Positions 1 through 7,889 are shown, counted from the stretch's first letter. The stretch: DNA of 37,363 bases from SIG587 sp045531585 (GCA_045531585.1 JAZSEH010000064.1:1-37363), one strand, 5' to 3'. Notes: generated from the sequence alone by a model not told the origin. Made by a program: numbers and translations.

Positions 1-1
1 C

Positions 2-880
2 GACCCTAAATTTGTTATAACTGACCTTTTGCCACATTTAGGCGCTGAGCAAGGCAAACGCACATTATCTGAAGGAATTAAAGGCGAAGAACTTAACATT
101 TTAATCGGCTCTCGTCCTTTTAAAGATGATAGCGTTTCAGAAGCAGTTAAACTTAATCTTATGAAGATTATCAACGAAAAATATGGCTTTAAAGAAGCAG
201 ATTTCAGAGCGGCAGAGTTTGAATTTGTGCCTGCTTTTAATGCTTGTGATATTGGTTTTGACCGTTCACTTATCGGCGCATACGGTCAGGATGACCGTGT
301 TTGCGCCTACCCTGCCCTTAAGGCGGCCATGGATATAAATGACCCCACCTATACCGTAATTGCCATTCTTGCCGATAAGGAGGAGGTTGGCTCCGACGGT
401 AACACAGGCCTTAACTCCGACTTTTTACGTGACCTTGCCGATGACCTTGCAGTTATGCAGGGTGGCAGAGGAAGTGTTGCTCTTAGAAGTTCAAAATGCC
501 TTTCTGCCGACGTTAACGCAGGCACCGACCCCACCTTCCAGGAGGTTATGGAGCGCAGAAACGCAAGCTTTTTAAACTACGGCGTTGTGGTTACCAAGTA
601 CACCGGCGCCAGAGGCAAGGGAGGCACAAGTGATGCCTCTGCGGAGTATGTTGGCTTTGTTAGAAATATGCTGGATAAGGCCGGCATAATCTGGCAGACG
701 GGTGAGCTTGGCAAGGTAGATATGGGTGGCGGCGGCACCGTTGCTATGTATATTGCCAATTTAGGGGTTGACGTTGTGGACCTTGGCGTTCCCGTGCTTT
801 CAATGCACGCCCCCTTTGAGACCACCGCAAAGCTTGACGTATATATGTGCTACCGCGCTATGTATGAGTTTTGCAAATAG
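2..880 (+). CDS. M18 family aminopeptidase (3' part, cut by window start)
   Basis: Metal-dependent cytosolic aminopeptidase that removes N-terminal residues from peptides. The reading frame is open from base 2, so the start lies outside the window; the TTG at 29 is internal. About 293 residues are visible, roughly the C-terminal two thirds of a normal 430-460 residue protein. M18 marks are the DKEEVGS motif (metal ligands and catalytic Glu), a GTSDASAEYVG segment, and the terminal SMHAPFE motif whose His binds metal. The stop codon TAG overlaps the AGGTGAT ribosome site of the next gene, so the two are probably co-transcribed. Family assignment is confident; the exact substrate preference is not readable. 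Confidence 0.93.
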   Translation, partial: DPKFVITDLLPHLGAEQGKRTLSEGIKGEELNILIGSRPFKDDSVSEAVKLNLMKIINEKYGFKEADFRAAEFEFVPAFNACDIGFDRSLIGAYGQDDRVCAYPALKAAMDINDPTYTVIAILADKEEVGSDGNTGLNSDFLRDLADDLAVMQGGRGSVALRSSKCLSADVNAGTDPTFQEVMERRNASFLNYGVVVTKYTGARGKGGTSDASAEYVGFVRNMLDKAGIIWQTGELGKVDMGGGGTVAMYIANLGVDVVDLGVPVLSMHAPFETTAKLDVYMCYRAMYEFCK

Positions 881-888
881 GTGATGCT

Positions 889-1098
889 ATGGTAAAAAAG
901 GGACTGTATAAGCACTTTAAGGGCAATACCTACCGCGTGCTTTTCACCGCCAAAAACAGCGAAACTCTTGAAAATATGGTGGTATATCAGGCACAGTACG
1001 GAGAGAATGAAATCTGGGTGCGTCCCGAAGCAATGTGGGACGAGGAAATCACCCGCGACGGTAAAACCTTTAAAAGATTTACCTATATAGGGGAATAA
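889..1098 (+). CDS. DUF1653 domain-containing protein
   Basis: Small protein of 69 residues that is almost entirely a DUF1653 domain: a YKHFKG start, a central VVYQ segment and a WVRPEAMW segment typical of the family. The function is unknown; homologues are small soluble proteins in many bacteria. The ATG at 889 was chosen because AGGTGAT (879-885) sits at the right distance; an in-frame extension to 871 has no ribosome site. It lies 8 bp after the aminopeptidase stop and is likely translated from the same mRNA. Confidence 0.88.
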   Translation: MVKKGLYKHFKGNTYRVLFTAKNSETLENMVVYQAQYGENEIWVRPEAMWDEEITRDGKTFKRFTYIGE

Positions 1099-1108
1099 AT
1101 TTTTCAAA

Positions 1109-1153
1109 CCACAAAATATGGTACTTGCCTTTTTGTGGGAATTATGGTATACT
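1109..1153 (+). promoter_or_regulatory. rpsO promoter, with a hairpin over the -35
   Basis: TTGCCT (1125-1130), 17-bp spacer, TATACT (1148-1153) preceded by TGG, an extended -10. CCACAAAA (1109-1116) and TTTTGTGG (1131-1138) form an 8-bp inverted repeat with the -35 in its loop. No T-tract follows, so a terminator role for the upstream genes is uncertain. Confidence 0.65.
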
Positions 1154-1259
1154 CATTTATAACCGCTTACTATGCTCAGGGCGTTTGCCTGCCTATGTAG
1201 GATGCACTTTAACCCTTTGCTTGGTTTACGGAATAAAAATAATAAAAGGAGTGTAGAAA

Positions 1260-1523
1260 ATGCTTAAAGACGAAAAGCAAAAGGTAATTGAAACCTATGC
1301 AACTCACGAGGGCGATACCGGTTCTCCTGAGGTTCAGATCGCACTGCTCACCACTCGTATTAACGAGCTTACCGAGCACCTGAAGGTTCACAAGAAGGAC
1401 CATCATTCCCGCCGCGGTCTTCTTAAGATGGTTGGTCACAGACGTAACCTTCTTTCCTATCTTGCAAAGGTTGACATTGAAAGATATCGTGCTATCATCA
1501 AGAAGCTTGGTATCCGTAAGTAA
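1260..1523 (+). CDS. rpsO: 30S ribosomal protein S15
   Basis: Primary binding protein of the 16S rRNA central domain; needed for 30S platform assembly. The 87 residues match the usual S15 length of 87-89. Diagnostic segments are GDTGSPEVQ near residue 20, LKVHKKDHHSRRGLL in the middle, and HRRNLLSYL with the basic C-terminus. The ribosome site AAAGGAG (1245-1251) is well placed. It has its own promoter about 100 bp upstream. The 100-nt leader could hold the S15 autoregulatory fold known in other bacteria, but I could not recognise a specific class. It is followed by pnp, the classical rpsO-pnp order, though here a terminator-like hairpin and a large inverted-repeat element lie between them. 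Confidence 0.98.
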   Translation: MLKDEKQKVIETYATHEGDTGSPEVQIALLTTRINELTEHLKVHKKDHHSRRGLLKMVGHRRNLLSYLAKVDIERYRAIIKKLGIRK

Positions 1524-1527
1524 TTTG

Positions 1528-1850
1528 ATTACAAAAAAGGCAGGCTAGTATGATGAGCAGCCGTAACAAAGCATTGCTTTAAATCGCGGAATTTTGACGG
1601 CATTCTTTGTTAAAAACACACAGTATGCGCTCGCATCACTGTGTGTTTTTGCCTTGACTACCATTCAAAATTCTCAATTTAAAGTGCTTTGCAGTTTTGT
1701 AGTTTTACAAAATTTTCTGTGGCGAAGTAGAAAAATGCAGAAATACACGCGTATTTCAAGATTTTTATACGAATACACAGGTAATTTTGTAACTCCAAAA
1801 CCAAACTTTGCTACGACTGCTCATCATACCATGGTCTGCCTTATTGTAAT
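1528..1850. repeat. Element with long imperfect terminal inverted repeats between rpsO and pnp
   Basis: Arm 1 (1528-1571) and arm 2 (1806-1850) are imperfect reverse complements over about 44 bp, sharing blocks such as TATGATGAGCAG and GGCAG and the outer ATTACAA. The 320-bp interior has no plausible gene and contains the terminator-like hairpin at 1612-1650 and a small AAATAC/GTATTT hairpin at 1741-1756. It resembles a non-autonomous mobile element (MITE) or a large structured RNA. No clear target-site duplication was seen. Confidence 0.6.
1612..1650 (+). terminator. rpsO transcription terminator
   Basis: AAAAACACACAGT (1612-1624) pairs with ACTGTGTGTTTTT (1638-1650); the loop itself pairs ATGCG with CGCAT. 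The perfect 13-bp arms end in a T-run, so this is a strong intrinsic terminator, probably working on both strands. Confidence 0.8.
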
Positions 1851-1931
1851 AAATAATGTAAAAGGGTATTATCGTGGTTTAGCGGTAAATCGAGCACCAA
1901 GGCCCTTGATGTTGGATTTATTGCTAACCGA
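1844..1931 (+). promoter_or_regulatory. pnp promoter and leader stem-loop
   Basis: TTGTAA (1844-1849), 17-bp spacer, TATTAT (1867-1872). The -35 lies in the end of the upstream inverted-repeat element. Downstream, GGTTTAGCGGTAAATC (about 1876-1891) is largely complementary to GGATTTATTGCTAACC (about 1915-1930), giving a long stem near the 5' end of the pnp mRNA. In E. coli a similarly placed stem is cut by RNase III for PNPase autoregulation; the same role here is inference. Confidence 0.5.
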
Positions 1932-1961
1932 TGATGCCCCAAAAAATTGGAGGTAAAAACT

Positions 1962-4145
1962 ATGTACGAGAATTTTAAGGTTTACAAAACCGAACTCGCA
2001 GGCCGTCCCTTAACCGTTGAAACCGGTAAAATGGGTCTGCTTGCCAACGGCTCCTGTCTTGTCCGCTATGGCGAGACTGCCGTTTTCTGTGCCGCTACCG
2101 CTTCCGCAAAGCCCCGTGACGGCATTGACTTCCTTCCCCTTTCGGTTGATTTTGAGGAGAAGCTTTATTCTGTAGGTAAGATTCCCGGCTCCTTCACCCG
2201 TCGTGAGGGTAAGCCCACCGACAAGGCAATTCTTGCCTCCCGTGTTATTGACAGACCCGTTCGTCCCCTGTTCCCCAAGAATATGAGAAACGACGTTTCC
2301 CTGGTTTGTACCGTTATGTCGGTTGACCCCGACTGTTCACCCGAAATTACGGGTATGATTGGTGCATCCATTGCCCTTTCCATTTCGGATATTCCTTGGG
2401 AGGGCCCCATCAGTGGCGTTAGCGTTGGCTACGTTGACGGTGAGATTGTTATCAACCCCACCGCCGAGCAGGCTGAAAAGAGCCAGATGCAGGTTACCGT
2501 TGCTTCCACAGCAGACCTTGTTGCTATGATTGAGGCAGGCGCTAACGAGATTCCTGACGACGTTATGTATGACGGTATTATGCAGGGTCACGCCGCTAAC
2601 CAGAAGATTGTTGAATTCATCAACGGTATTGTTGCCGAAATTGGCAAGGCTAAGTTTGAGTTTGAGAACACCGACCCCAGTGAAGAAATGTTCGAGGCCG
2701 TTCGCGCCGAGGCTGAGGCCGACGTTATGTTAGCTCTTGATACCGATGATAAGCTTGTTCGTGACGAGCGTCTTCGTCCTATTTACGACCGCGTACATGA
2801 GAAACTTGACGAGCAGTATCCCGACGAGACTGCAAAGCTTGACGAGTGTATGTACAAGCTTCAGAAGATGATTGTTCGCCGTTGGCTCTTTGACGAGGGC
2901 AAGCGTGTTGACGGTCGTGGTATGGATGAAATCCGTCCTCTTTACAGTGAGGTTGGCATTCTTCCCCGTGTTCACGGTTCAGGTCTTTTTGCCCGTGGTC
3001 AAACACAGGTTCTTACCATTGCAACTCTCGGTTCTATCCGTGATTCTCAGATTCTTGACGGTATTGATAACGAGGATACCAAGCGTTACATTCACCACTA
3101 CAATATGCCCAGCTACTCTGTAGGCGAAACCAAGCCTTCACGCGGCCCCGGCAGACGTGAAATCGGTCACGGTGCCCTTGCTGAGCGCGCACTTGTTCCC
3201 GTTATTCCCAGTGAAACTGAGTTCCCCTACACCATTCGTCTTGTTTCCGAGGTTCTTTCCTCCAACGGTTCTACCTCACAGGGCTCCGTTTGCGGTTCTA
3301 CCCTTGCTCTTATGGATGCAGGTGTTCCCATTAAGGCTCCCGTTGCAGGTATCTCCTGTGGTCTTATCACCAAGGGTGATGAGTTCAAGACTATGGTTGA
3401 CATTCAGGGTCTTGAAGACTTCTTCGGCGATATGGACTTTAAGGTAGCAGGTACCAAGACAGGTATCACCGCTATCCAGATGGACTTAAAGGTTCACGGT
3501 CTTACCCCCGCTATCATTAAAGAGGCTCTTGAAAAGACACACAAGGCTCGTCTTACCATTCTTGACGACGTTATGCTCAAGGCTATTGCCGAGCCCCGTG
3601 CCGAGCTTTCAAAATACGCTCCCAAAATGCTTCAGACCACCATTCACCCCGATAAGATTCGTGAGGTTATCGGTTCAGGCGGTAAGGTTATTCAGAAGAT
3701 TCAGGCAGACTGCAACTGTAAGATTGACATTGATGACGACGGTAAGGTATTCATTACCGCTGTTGACGGTGACGATGCAAAACGCGCTCTGATGATTGTT
3801 GAAACCATCGCTAACGACCCCGAAATCGGCGCAATCTATAAGGGTAAGGTTACCCGTCTTATGAGCTTTGGCGCATTTGTTGAGATTGCTCCCGGTAAGG
3901 AAGGTCTTGTTCACATCAGCAAGCTTGACGTTAAGCGTGTTGAAAAGGTTGAGGACGTTGTTAACGTTGGTGACGAGGTTATTGTTAAGGTTACCGAGAT
4001 TGACGATCAGGGCAGACTTAACCTCTCCCGCAGAGATGCTCTTGTTGAGATTGAAGGCGCAGTTGTTGAGGAGGGTGCTGAGGATGAGGCTCCCAGAAAG
4101 CCCCACGGCAAGCGTCAGGGTTTTAGAAACAAGCGTGAAAGATAA
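1962..4145 (+). CDS. pnp: Polyribonucleotide nucleotidyltransferase (PNPase)
   Basis: Phosphorolytic 3'-5' exoribonuclease of RNA decay; a trimer that degrades RNA to nucleoside diphosphates. The 727 residues give the full architecture: first RNase PH domain (about 5-145), a helical linker, the second RNase PH domain (about 310-540), a KH domain with the GSGG loop (about 553-612) and a C-terminal S1 domain (about 620-690). The protein ends in a basic tail, as is usual. The ATG at 1962 was chosen because TTGGAGG (1947-1953) is its ribosome site; the in-frame TTG at 1947 is part of that site. Codon use is strongly biased (GTT, CTT, GAG), as in highly expressed genes nearby. Confidence 0.98.
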   Translation: MYENFKVYKTELAGRPLTVETGKMGLLANGSCLVRYGETAVFCAATASAKPRDGIDFLPLSVDFEEKLYSVGKIPGSFTRREGKPTDKAILASRVIDRPVRPLFPKNMRNDVSLVCTVMSVDPDCSPEITGMIGASIALSISDIPWEGPISGVSVGYVDGEIVINPTAEQAEKSQMQVTVASTADLVAMIEAGANEIPDDVMYDGIMQGHAANQKIVEFINGIVAEIGKAKFEFENTDPSEEMFEAVRAEAEADVMLALDTDDKLVRDERLRPIYDRVHEKLDEQYPDETAKLDECMYKLQKMIVRRWLFDEGKRVDGRGMDEIRPLYSEVGILPRVHGSGLFARGQTQVLTIATLGSIRDSQILDGIDNEDTKRYIHHYNMPSYSVGETKPSRGPGRREIGHGALAERALVPVIPSETEFPYTIRLVSEVLSSNGSTSQGSVCGSTLALMDAGVPIKAPVAGISCGLITKGDEFKTMVDIQGLEDFFGDMDFKVAGTKTGITAIQMDLKVHGLTPAIIKEALEKTHKARLTILDDVMLKAIAEPRAELSKYAPKMLQTTIHPDKIREVIGSGGKVIQKIQADCNCKIDIDDDGKVFITAVDGDDAKRALMIVETIANDPEIGAIYKGKVTRLMSFGAFVEIAPGKEGLVHISKLDVKRVEKVEDVVNVGDEVIVKVTEIDDQGRLNLSRRDALVEIEGAVVEEGAEDEAPRKPHGKRQGFRNKRER

Positions 4146-4157
4146 GCCAAAAGCAAT

Positions 4158-4191
4158 AAAAGAAGTCGTGAATATTCACGACTTCTTTTTT
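4158..4191. terminator. Bidirectional terminator between pnp and the ygjV-like gene
   Basis: A perfect 24-bp palindrome (4162-4185) is flanked by A-runs on the left and T-runs on the right, so it can end transcription from both sides. The TGA stop of the minus-strand gene (4176-4178) lies inside the palindrome, near its centre. Confidence 0.88.
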
Positions 4192-4691
4192 CTTGTCCTT
4201 ATAAGGGAGATTGCCGAGGAGGATATTGTCATTAGGGTGCCTACGTATACCGTAATGCTTCTTGCATGGGTGATGTTATAAATTAGGGTGCATATTGAGG
4301 CACAAATGGAAATCGCCTTGGTTTTTTTATGCTCCTTGCACCAGAAGGCCACTGCAGAAAGTGTTGAGCTTACGGCAGGAAACAGGCTGAACAAATCCTG
4401 ATAGGTTAAGGCGGCAGATATTACGTACATTACTATAAAGCCCAACAGCCAAAGTATGGAGGAAGCCCATTTTTTATCCCTATTGTAAAAGACAATTCCG
4501 CGGAAAAAGCATATTGCCGACGTTGCCGCCGCCGACCAAGCGCCCAACAGCGCGTAGTGGGAGAGCCATAAAATATCCTGCAGCATTTTAAGGGCCAGCA
4601 GCCTTCTTCGCTTTGTCTGCTGAAATATTATAAAGGAATCAATTATTGCCGCACCACCCAGCGCCTGGGCTATCCAATAAATCAGGCTCAC
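4176..4691 (-). CDS. YgjV family inner-membrane protein (copy 1)
   Basis: Predicted integral membrane protein of 171 residues with about five or six hydrophobic helices and short polar loops, ending in a basic RTRKKKS tail. The pattern (QTK near residue 27, an inward-facing NRDKK loop mid-protein) matches the YgjV-type inner-membrane family, whose function is unknown. The start is GTG at 4691, overlapping the TGA stop of the upstream gene by 4 bp (GTGA), which points to translational coupling with the sugar isomerase/oxidoreductase. A second member of the family is at 29490-30011. A transport or sensing role linked to the upstream sugar enzyme is only a guess. Confidence 0.75.
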   Translation of the reverse strand: MSLIYWIAQALGGAAIIDSFIIFQQTKRRRLLALKMLQDILWLSHYALLGAWSAAATSAICFFRGIVFYNRDKKWASSILWLLGFIVMYVISAALTYQDLFSLFPAVSSTLSAVAFWCKEHKKTKAISICASICTLIYNITHARSITVYVGTLMTISSSAISLIRTRKKKS

Positions 4692-6592
4692 AGCAGTTCA
4701 TCCTTTTCTATTTTAATCCATTTGCCACCTGCGGCACTGCTTTCGTACATTTTATCAAGAATATACCTTGCGTTTCTGCCCCGCTTTGCATCCACTAAAA
4801 GAGGAGCGCCTGTACGCAGACAATAGGCAAAATTATCACTTCCCTGCTGCCATTCTCTTTTATATGCTATGGGCGAGGTCTCACTCCATTTGCCGTCCTT
4901 ATACCAGCAAATGCGGTCACCCTCTCCGCCGCCGCTAACGTTAAGGTAGGCTCCCCTTTCACCGTATACCTCCACGCGACAGTACCAGGAGGAGGCCACA
5001 TAGGAGGTGGTGACGGTAAACTGTGCCATACTGCCGTTTTTATAACGCCATAAGGTGGTGCCGTAATCCTCTGCCTCAATATTAAAGGTTTGTTTTTCGG
5101 TGGTTGCCCGCACCTCATCAGGAAAGCCTAATATGGTTATAAGGCGGTCAATTTCGTGGATTCCCTGATTGCTCAGCGCTCCTCCCCCGTCCATTGACCA
5201 GGTGCCGCGCCATTTTCCGTTTTCATCGTAATATTTTTGGTCTCTGCGAATGTTAAGGGTTATATTCGCTCCTTTTACGCTCTGTCCGAAAAAGCCTGAG
5301 TCTACGGCACGGGCAAGCTCGGTTAAGGGACCACGGAAGTGCAGGTCGAAATCCACTCCAAAAAGCAGACCCTTTTCCCGAGCCATGGCAATGGCCTTGT
5401 CACACTTTTTATAGTTTACGTCCATAGGCTTGGTGGTAAGCACGTGTTTGCCTGCCTTAAAGCACTCCATAGCAATATCACAATGGGTACCCGTAGGGGT
5501 AACAACGTACATTGCCTCTACCTTTGGGTCTTTTAAAAAGGTGTTTATATCGGTGCTGTAGGGTACTGAGTAAAGCTCACCCACCTGCCTTGCCTTTTCC
5601 TCGTTTATATCACAAACACCGTAAAGCTGTATTCCGCAGGTGTTTTTTATCTGGGCACAACGAGTTTTACCCATACCAAGGCCTACAACCACCATACGCA
5701 CGGGGTCCTGAGAGTAGGGGCGGTTAAAGGTGATTTTAGGAGCAAGGGCGGTTTTCATATCTCCCGGGGCAGAGGCAGGAAGGGCACCGCTAATATAATC
5801 GAAAACCCTTTTGCAGGTGCTTTCCCTATCAAGGCCCGAGGCGGCGGGGGTATGGGTCTCTATAGATATAGGCATATCCTTTCCCGTTACCGCTACTCCT
5901 GCCAGCACACGCTCCCAGGAAACCTTTTTACTGTTAAGCTCGCCAATTGCGGGCACTCCCCTTGCCTTAACGTGTATGCTGTTTGCGTATTTTAAGGCTT
6001 TTGTGAAATATTCCACACAATCTCCCTTTGCTTCGGGGAGAAGCTCAAACATATTGGAAATATCCCACGCCATACCCCACTCAGGCTCATTCAGGGCCTC
6101 CAATACACATATTACCTCATCGGGAGTAGTTCCGCAGTTTTCAAAGCTTAGTACAAGTCCTGCTTCCTTTGCTCTTTTTGCAACGGGAGCAAACATAGAC
6201 AGCACCTTAGATAGGGCGTCAGGACGCATTGCCAGTTCTCCGCAGGCAGGGTCATTCTGATTATGCTGCCAATAGAAAAAGCTTCGCACAAGGCGGGTGC
6301 CCAAAATATTGCAGGCTCTTATAATCCCCTCCAGCTTTTCCAGTTCCTTCTTTTGCCCTGCCTCATCAGGCAGATGCACCTTACAAAGGGAGGACTGTAT
6401 AACCCCCACCTTCAGACCGTACTCATCAAGGGTGCTTTTCAGCCTTATAAGCTCTTCCTCGGTCTGCTCCTCAATGGGCTTGCCGTTTATCATTCCTCTA
6501 AGGTCAACGTATTTCATTCCCCATTCCTTTATAATGGGCAGTACCTGATATACGTCCTTGTAAAATTCATCGGAAAAAATTGATATATACAT
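4688..6592 (-). CDS. Fused sugar-phosphate isomerase/epimerase (TIM barrel) and Gfo/Idh/MocA oxidoreductase
   Basis: A 634-residue fusion of two enzymes that are usually separate. Residues 1-270 form a xylose-isomerase-like TIM barrel with the expected metal-ligand series Glu151 (SFENCG), Asp177 (WDISN), His207 (IHVKA) and Glu245 (IETHT). Residues about 297-630 are a Gfo/Idh/MocA NAD(P)-dependent dehydrogenase with the Rossmann glycine motif VGLGMG, a TKP tripeptide (387-389) where EKP is usual, and the catalytic GIHEID motif (477-482). It probably oxidises and isomerises or epimerises a sugar, inositol or sugar acid in consecutive steps; the substrate is not readable. AAGGAG lies just upstream of the ATG. 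It is divergent from an AraC-type regulator and overlaps the downstream ygjV-like gene. Confidence 0.9.
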   Translation of the reverse strand: MYISIFSDEFYKDVYQVLPIIKEWGMKYVDLRGMINGKPIEEQTEEELIRLKSTLDEYGLKVGVIQSSLCKVHLPDEAGQKKELEKLEGIIRACNILGTRLVRSFFYWQHNQNDPACGELAMRPDALSKVLSMFAPVAKRAKEAGLVLSFENCGTTPDEVICVLEALNEPEWGMAWDISNMFELLPEAKGDCVEYFTKALKYANSIHVKARGVPAIGELNSKKVSWERVLAGVAVTGKDMPISIETHTPAASGLDRESTCKRVFDYISGALPASAPGDMKTALAPKITFNRPYSQDPVRMVVVGLGMGKTRCAQIKNTCGIQLYGVCDINEEKARQVGELYSVPYSTDINTFLKDPKVEAMYVVTPTGTHCDIAMECFKAGKHVLTTKPMDVNYKKCDKAIAMAREKGLLFGVDFDLHFRGPLTELARAVDSGFFGQSVKGANITLNIRRDQKYYDENGKWRGTWSMDGGGALSNQGIHEIDRLITILGFPDEVRATTEKQTFNIEAEDYGTTLWRYKNGSMAQFTVTTSYVASSWYCRVEVYGERGAYLNVSGGGEGDRICWYKDGKWSETSPIAYKREWQQGSDNFAYCLRTGAPLLVDAKRGRNARYILDKMYESSAAGGKWIKIEKDELL

Positions 6593-6602
6593 TTTTTGCT
6601 CC

Positions 6603-6631
6603 TTGCCTTTTTTATAACTTGATAATATAAT
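6603..6631 (+). promoter_or_regulatory. Promoter of the AraC-type regulator
   Basis: TTGCCT (6603-6608), 17-bp spacer, TATAAT (6626-6631), in the AT-rich 100-bp gap between the divergent genes. A minus-strand promoter for the fusion gene must overlap the same region, but I could not pick one out. Confidence 0.6.
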
Positions 6632-6693
6632 AAAATAAATCTTATTTATATAATATTTTTAGGAAAAAATAGTATTTTTTTAAGGTGATAACG

Positions 6694-7536
6694 GTGGATA
6701 ATTTTTTTCGCGAATACAAAAGCAATATTTTAAAGGAGGGCGAGGCCATTACCTTTGCCCACAAAAAAAGCGTGGACAGCACAAGTGCCCACAGCCTTCA
6801 TCTTAACAACCATATTGAGATATTTTTCTTTATAAACGGTAATGCCGATTATATTGTGGAGGATGCCTGCTTTAGTTTAAAGCCCGATGACGTTGTACTG
6901 ATACGTCCCAATCAGGTGCACAAGGCGGTAATTAAAACCTCTGCCCTTTACGAGCGTTTTTATATGCTTATTCCCACTAACGCCCTTTGCGCCCTTTCTC
7001 CCAACCCCACAGACAAGCTTTTAGGCGGTACAGGGGCCCTGCTTTCCTTAGATGACCATACAAAAAAGCAGATAACCCAGATTCTTTACAAAACTGAGGA
7101 AGCTTTTTTAAAGGACTCTACGGGACTTTTGCCCTTTTCCCTTATAACACAGCTTATTTATTATATCGGCGGTGCCCTTCCCCTTACCGCTACAAGCACT
7201 GCCGCCGGCCTGCCCCCTGTAATAAAGGATATTTTCGCTTTTATTGACAGACGTCTAACCACCATCGTGGGTGTCAGCGACGTAGCCGAGGAATTTCACC
7301 TTTCCCTACCCTATATTTCTGCCCTTTTTAAGGAGCACACAGGCATAGCTATGAACGCCTACATCAGGGCAAGAAAAATAGCCCACGCCAAAAAGCTTTT
7401 GGACGCGGGCCAAACCGTTACCTATGCCTGCTATGAAAGCGGCTTTGGGGATTGCTCATATTTTATTAAATGCTTTAAAAACCAAACGGGTATGACACCA
7501 CACAAATACCAAAAAAGCAAGCTGCAGCAGGTATAA
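6694..7536 (+). CDS. AraC family transcriptional regulator
   Basis: DNA-binding regulator of 280 residues. The N-terminal half (about 30-120) is cupin-like: HLNNHIEIFFFINGNADY followed by LKPDDVVLIRPNQVH, the usual ligand-sensing beta barrel. The C-terminal 100 residues hold two helix-turn-helix motifs, including VAEEFHLSLPYISALFKEHTG and the hallmark GFGDCSYFIKCFKNQTGMTP. A GTG start at 6694 is preferred because AAGGTG (6682-6687) serves it; the upstream GTG at 6685 lies inside that site. It is divergently placed with the isomerase/oxidoreductase fusion, so it is the likely activator of that operon in response to the sugar. Confidence 0.92.
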   Translation: MDNFFREYKSNILKEGEAITFAHKKSVDSTSAHSLHLNNHIEIFFFINGNADYIVEDACFSLKPDDVVLIRPNQVHKAVIKTSALYERFYMLIPTNALCALSPNPTDKLLGGTGALLSLDDHTKKQITQILYKTEEAFLKDSTGLLPFSLITQLIYYIGGALPLTATSTAAGLPPVIKDIFAFIDRRLTTIVGVSDVAEEFHLSLPYISALFKEHTGIAMNAYIRARKIAHAKKLLDAGQTVTYACYESGFGDCSYFIKCFKNQTGMTPHKYQKSKLQQV

Positions 7537-7554
7537 TGCACTCTTTTTGCATTA
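7534..7554 (+). terminator. Possible weak terminator after the AraC gene
   Basis: TAATGCA (7534-7540) pairs with TGCATTA (7548-7554) across a loop containing TTTTT. There is no T-run after the stem, so termination is uncertain. Confidence 0.3.
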
Positions 7555-7581
7555 AGGATATTTGTCAACGGATAAAATTAC

Positions 7582-7610
7582 TTGTACCACACCGTATAAT
7601 TTGATATAAT
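7582..7610 (+). promoter_or_regulatory. Promoter in front of the activase pseudogene
   Basis: TTGTAC (7582-7587), 17-bp spacer, TATAAT (7605-7610), followed by the ribosome site AAAGGTGAT (about 7626-7633). The signals remain intact although the gene is broken. Confidence 0.55.
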
Positions 7611-7638
7611 AAATACAGATAGAAAAAAGGTGATAGCG

Positions 7639-7840
7639 TTGAGCGAAGGAATGATTTTTGATATTGAGCGCGGCTCCTTTGTGGATGGGTCGGGTATTCG
7701 TACCACGGTGTTTTTAAGGGCTGTAATTTAAACTGCGCCTGGTGCCACAACCCCGATAAATGCACCTTGTGCGGAAAGTGAGCCTGTAATTTTCAAAGCC
7801 CCCGAAAAGGAACTGTTAATTGGGCTCAAAGAAATATTCC
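7639..7840 (+). pseudogene. Decayed radical-SAM glycyl-radical-enzyme activase (5' remnant)
   Basis: From TTG at 7639 the frame reads FDIERGSFVDGSGIRTTVFL, the conserved N-terminus of pyruvate formate-lyase-activating-type enzymes. A one-base deletion near 7707-7712 then shifts the frame: the next frame reads CNLNCAWCHNP, which is the CxxxCxxC radical-SAM cluster motif, then a ferredoxin-like CTLCGK piece. After about 7780 a stop appears and the rest of the usual 250-300 residue protein is missing. What is left sits between an intact promoter and an intact terminator. No glycyl radical enzyme is nearby in this window. Confidence 0.8.
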
Positions 7841-7843
7841 ATT

Positions 7844-7877
7844 AAAAAAATCCGAAGGGAATGCCCTTCGGATTTTT
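7844..7877. terminator. Bidirectional terminator between the pseudogene and the MATE gene
   Basis: AAAATCCGAAGGG pairs with CCCTTCGGATTTT around an AATG loop, with A-runs before and T-runs after. It lies 13 bp from the stop of the convergent MATE gene. Confidence 0.85.
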
Positions 7878-7889
7878 AATTTTTATTTG

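Noticed and set aside
1594..1956. 120-codon open frame between rpsO and pnp
   Set aside because: It starts inside the terminator region, crosses the inverted-repeat element and the pnp promoter, has no ribosome site and resembles no protein.
2872..4281. Several long plus-strand open frames overlapping pnp in another frame
   Set aside because: They are products of the biased codon use in pnp; the pnp frame has complete domain support.
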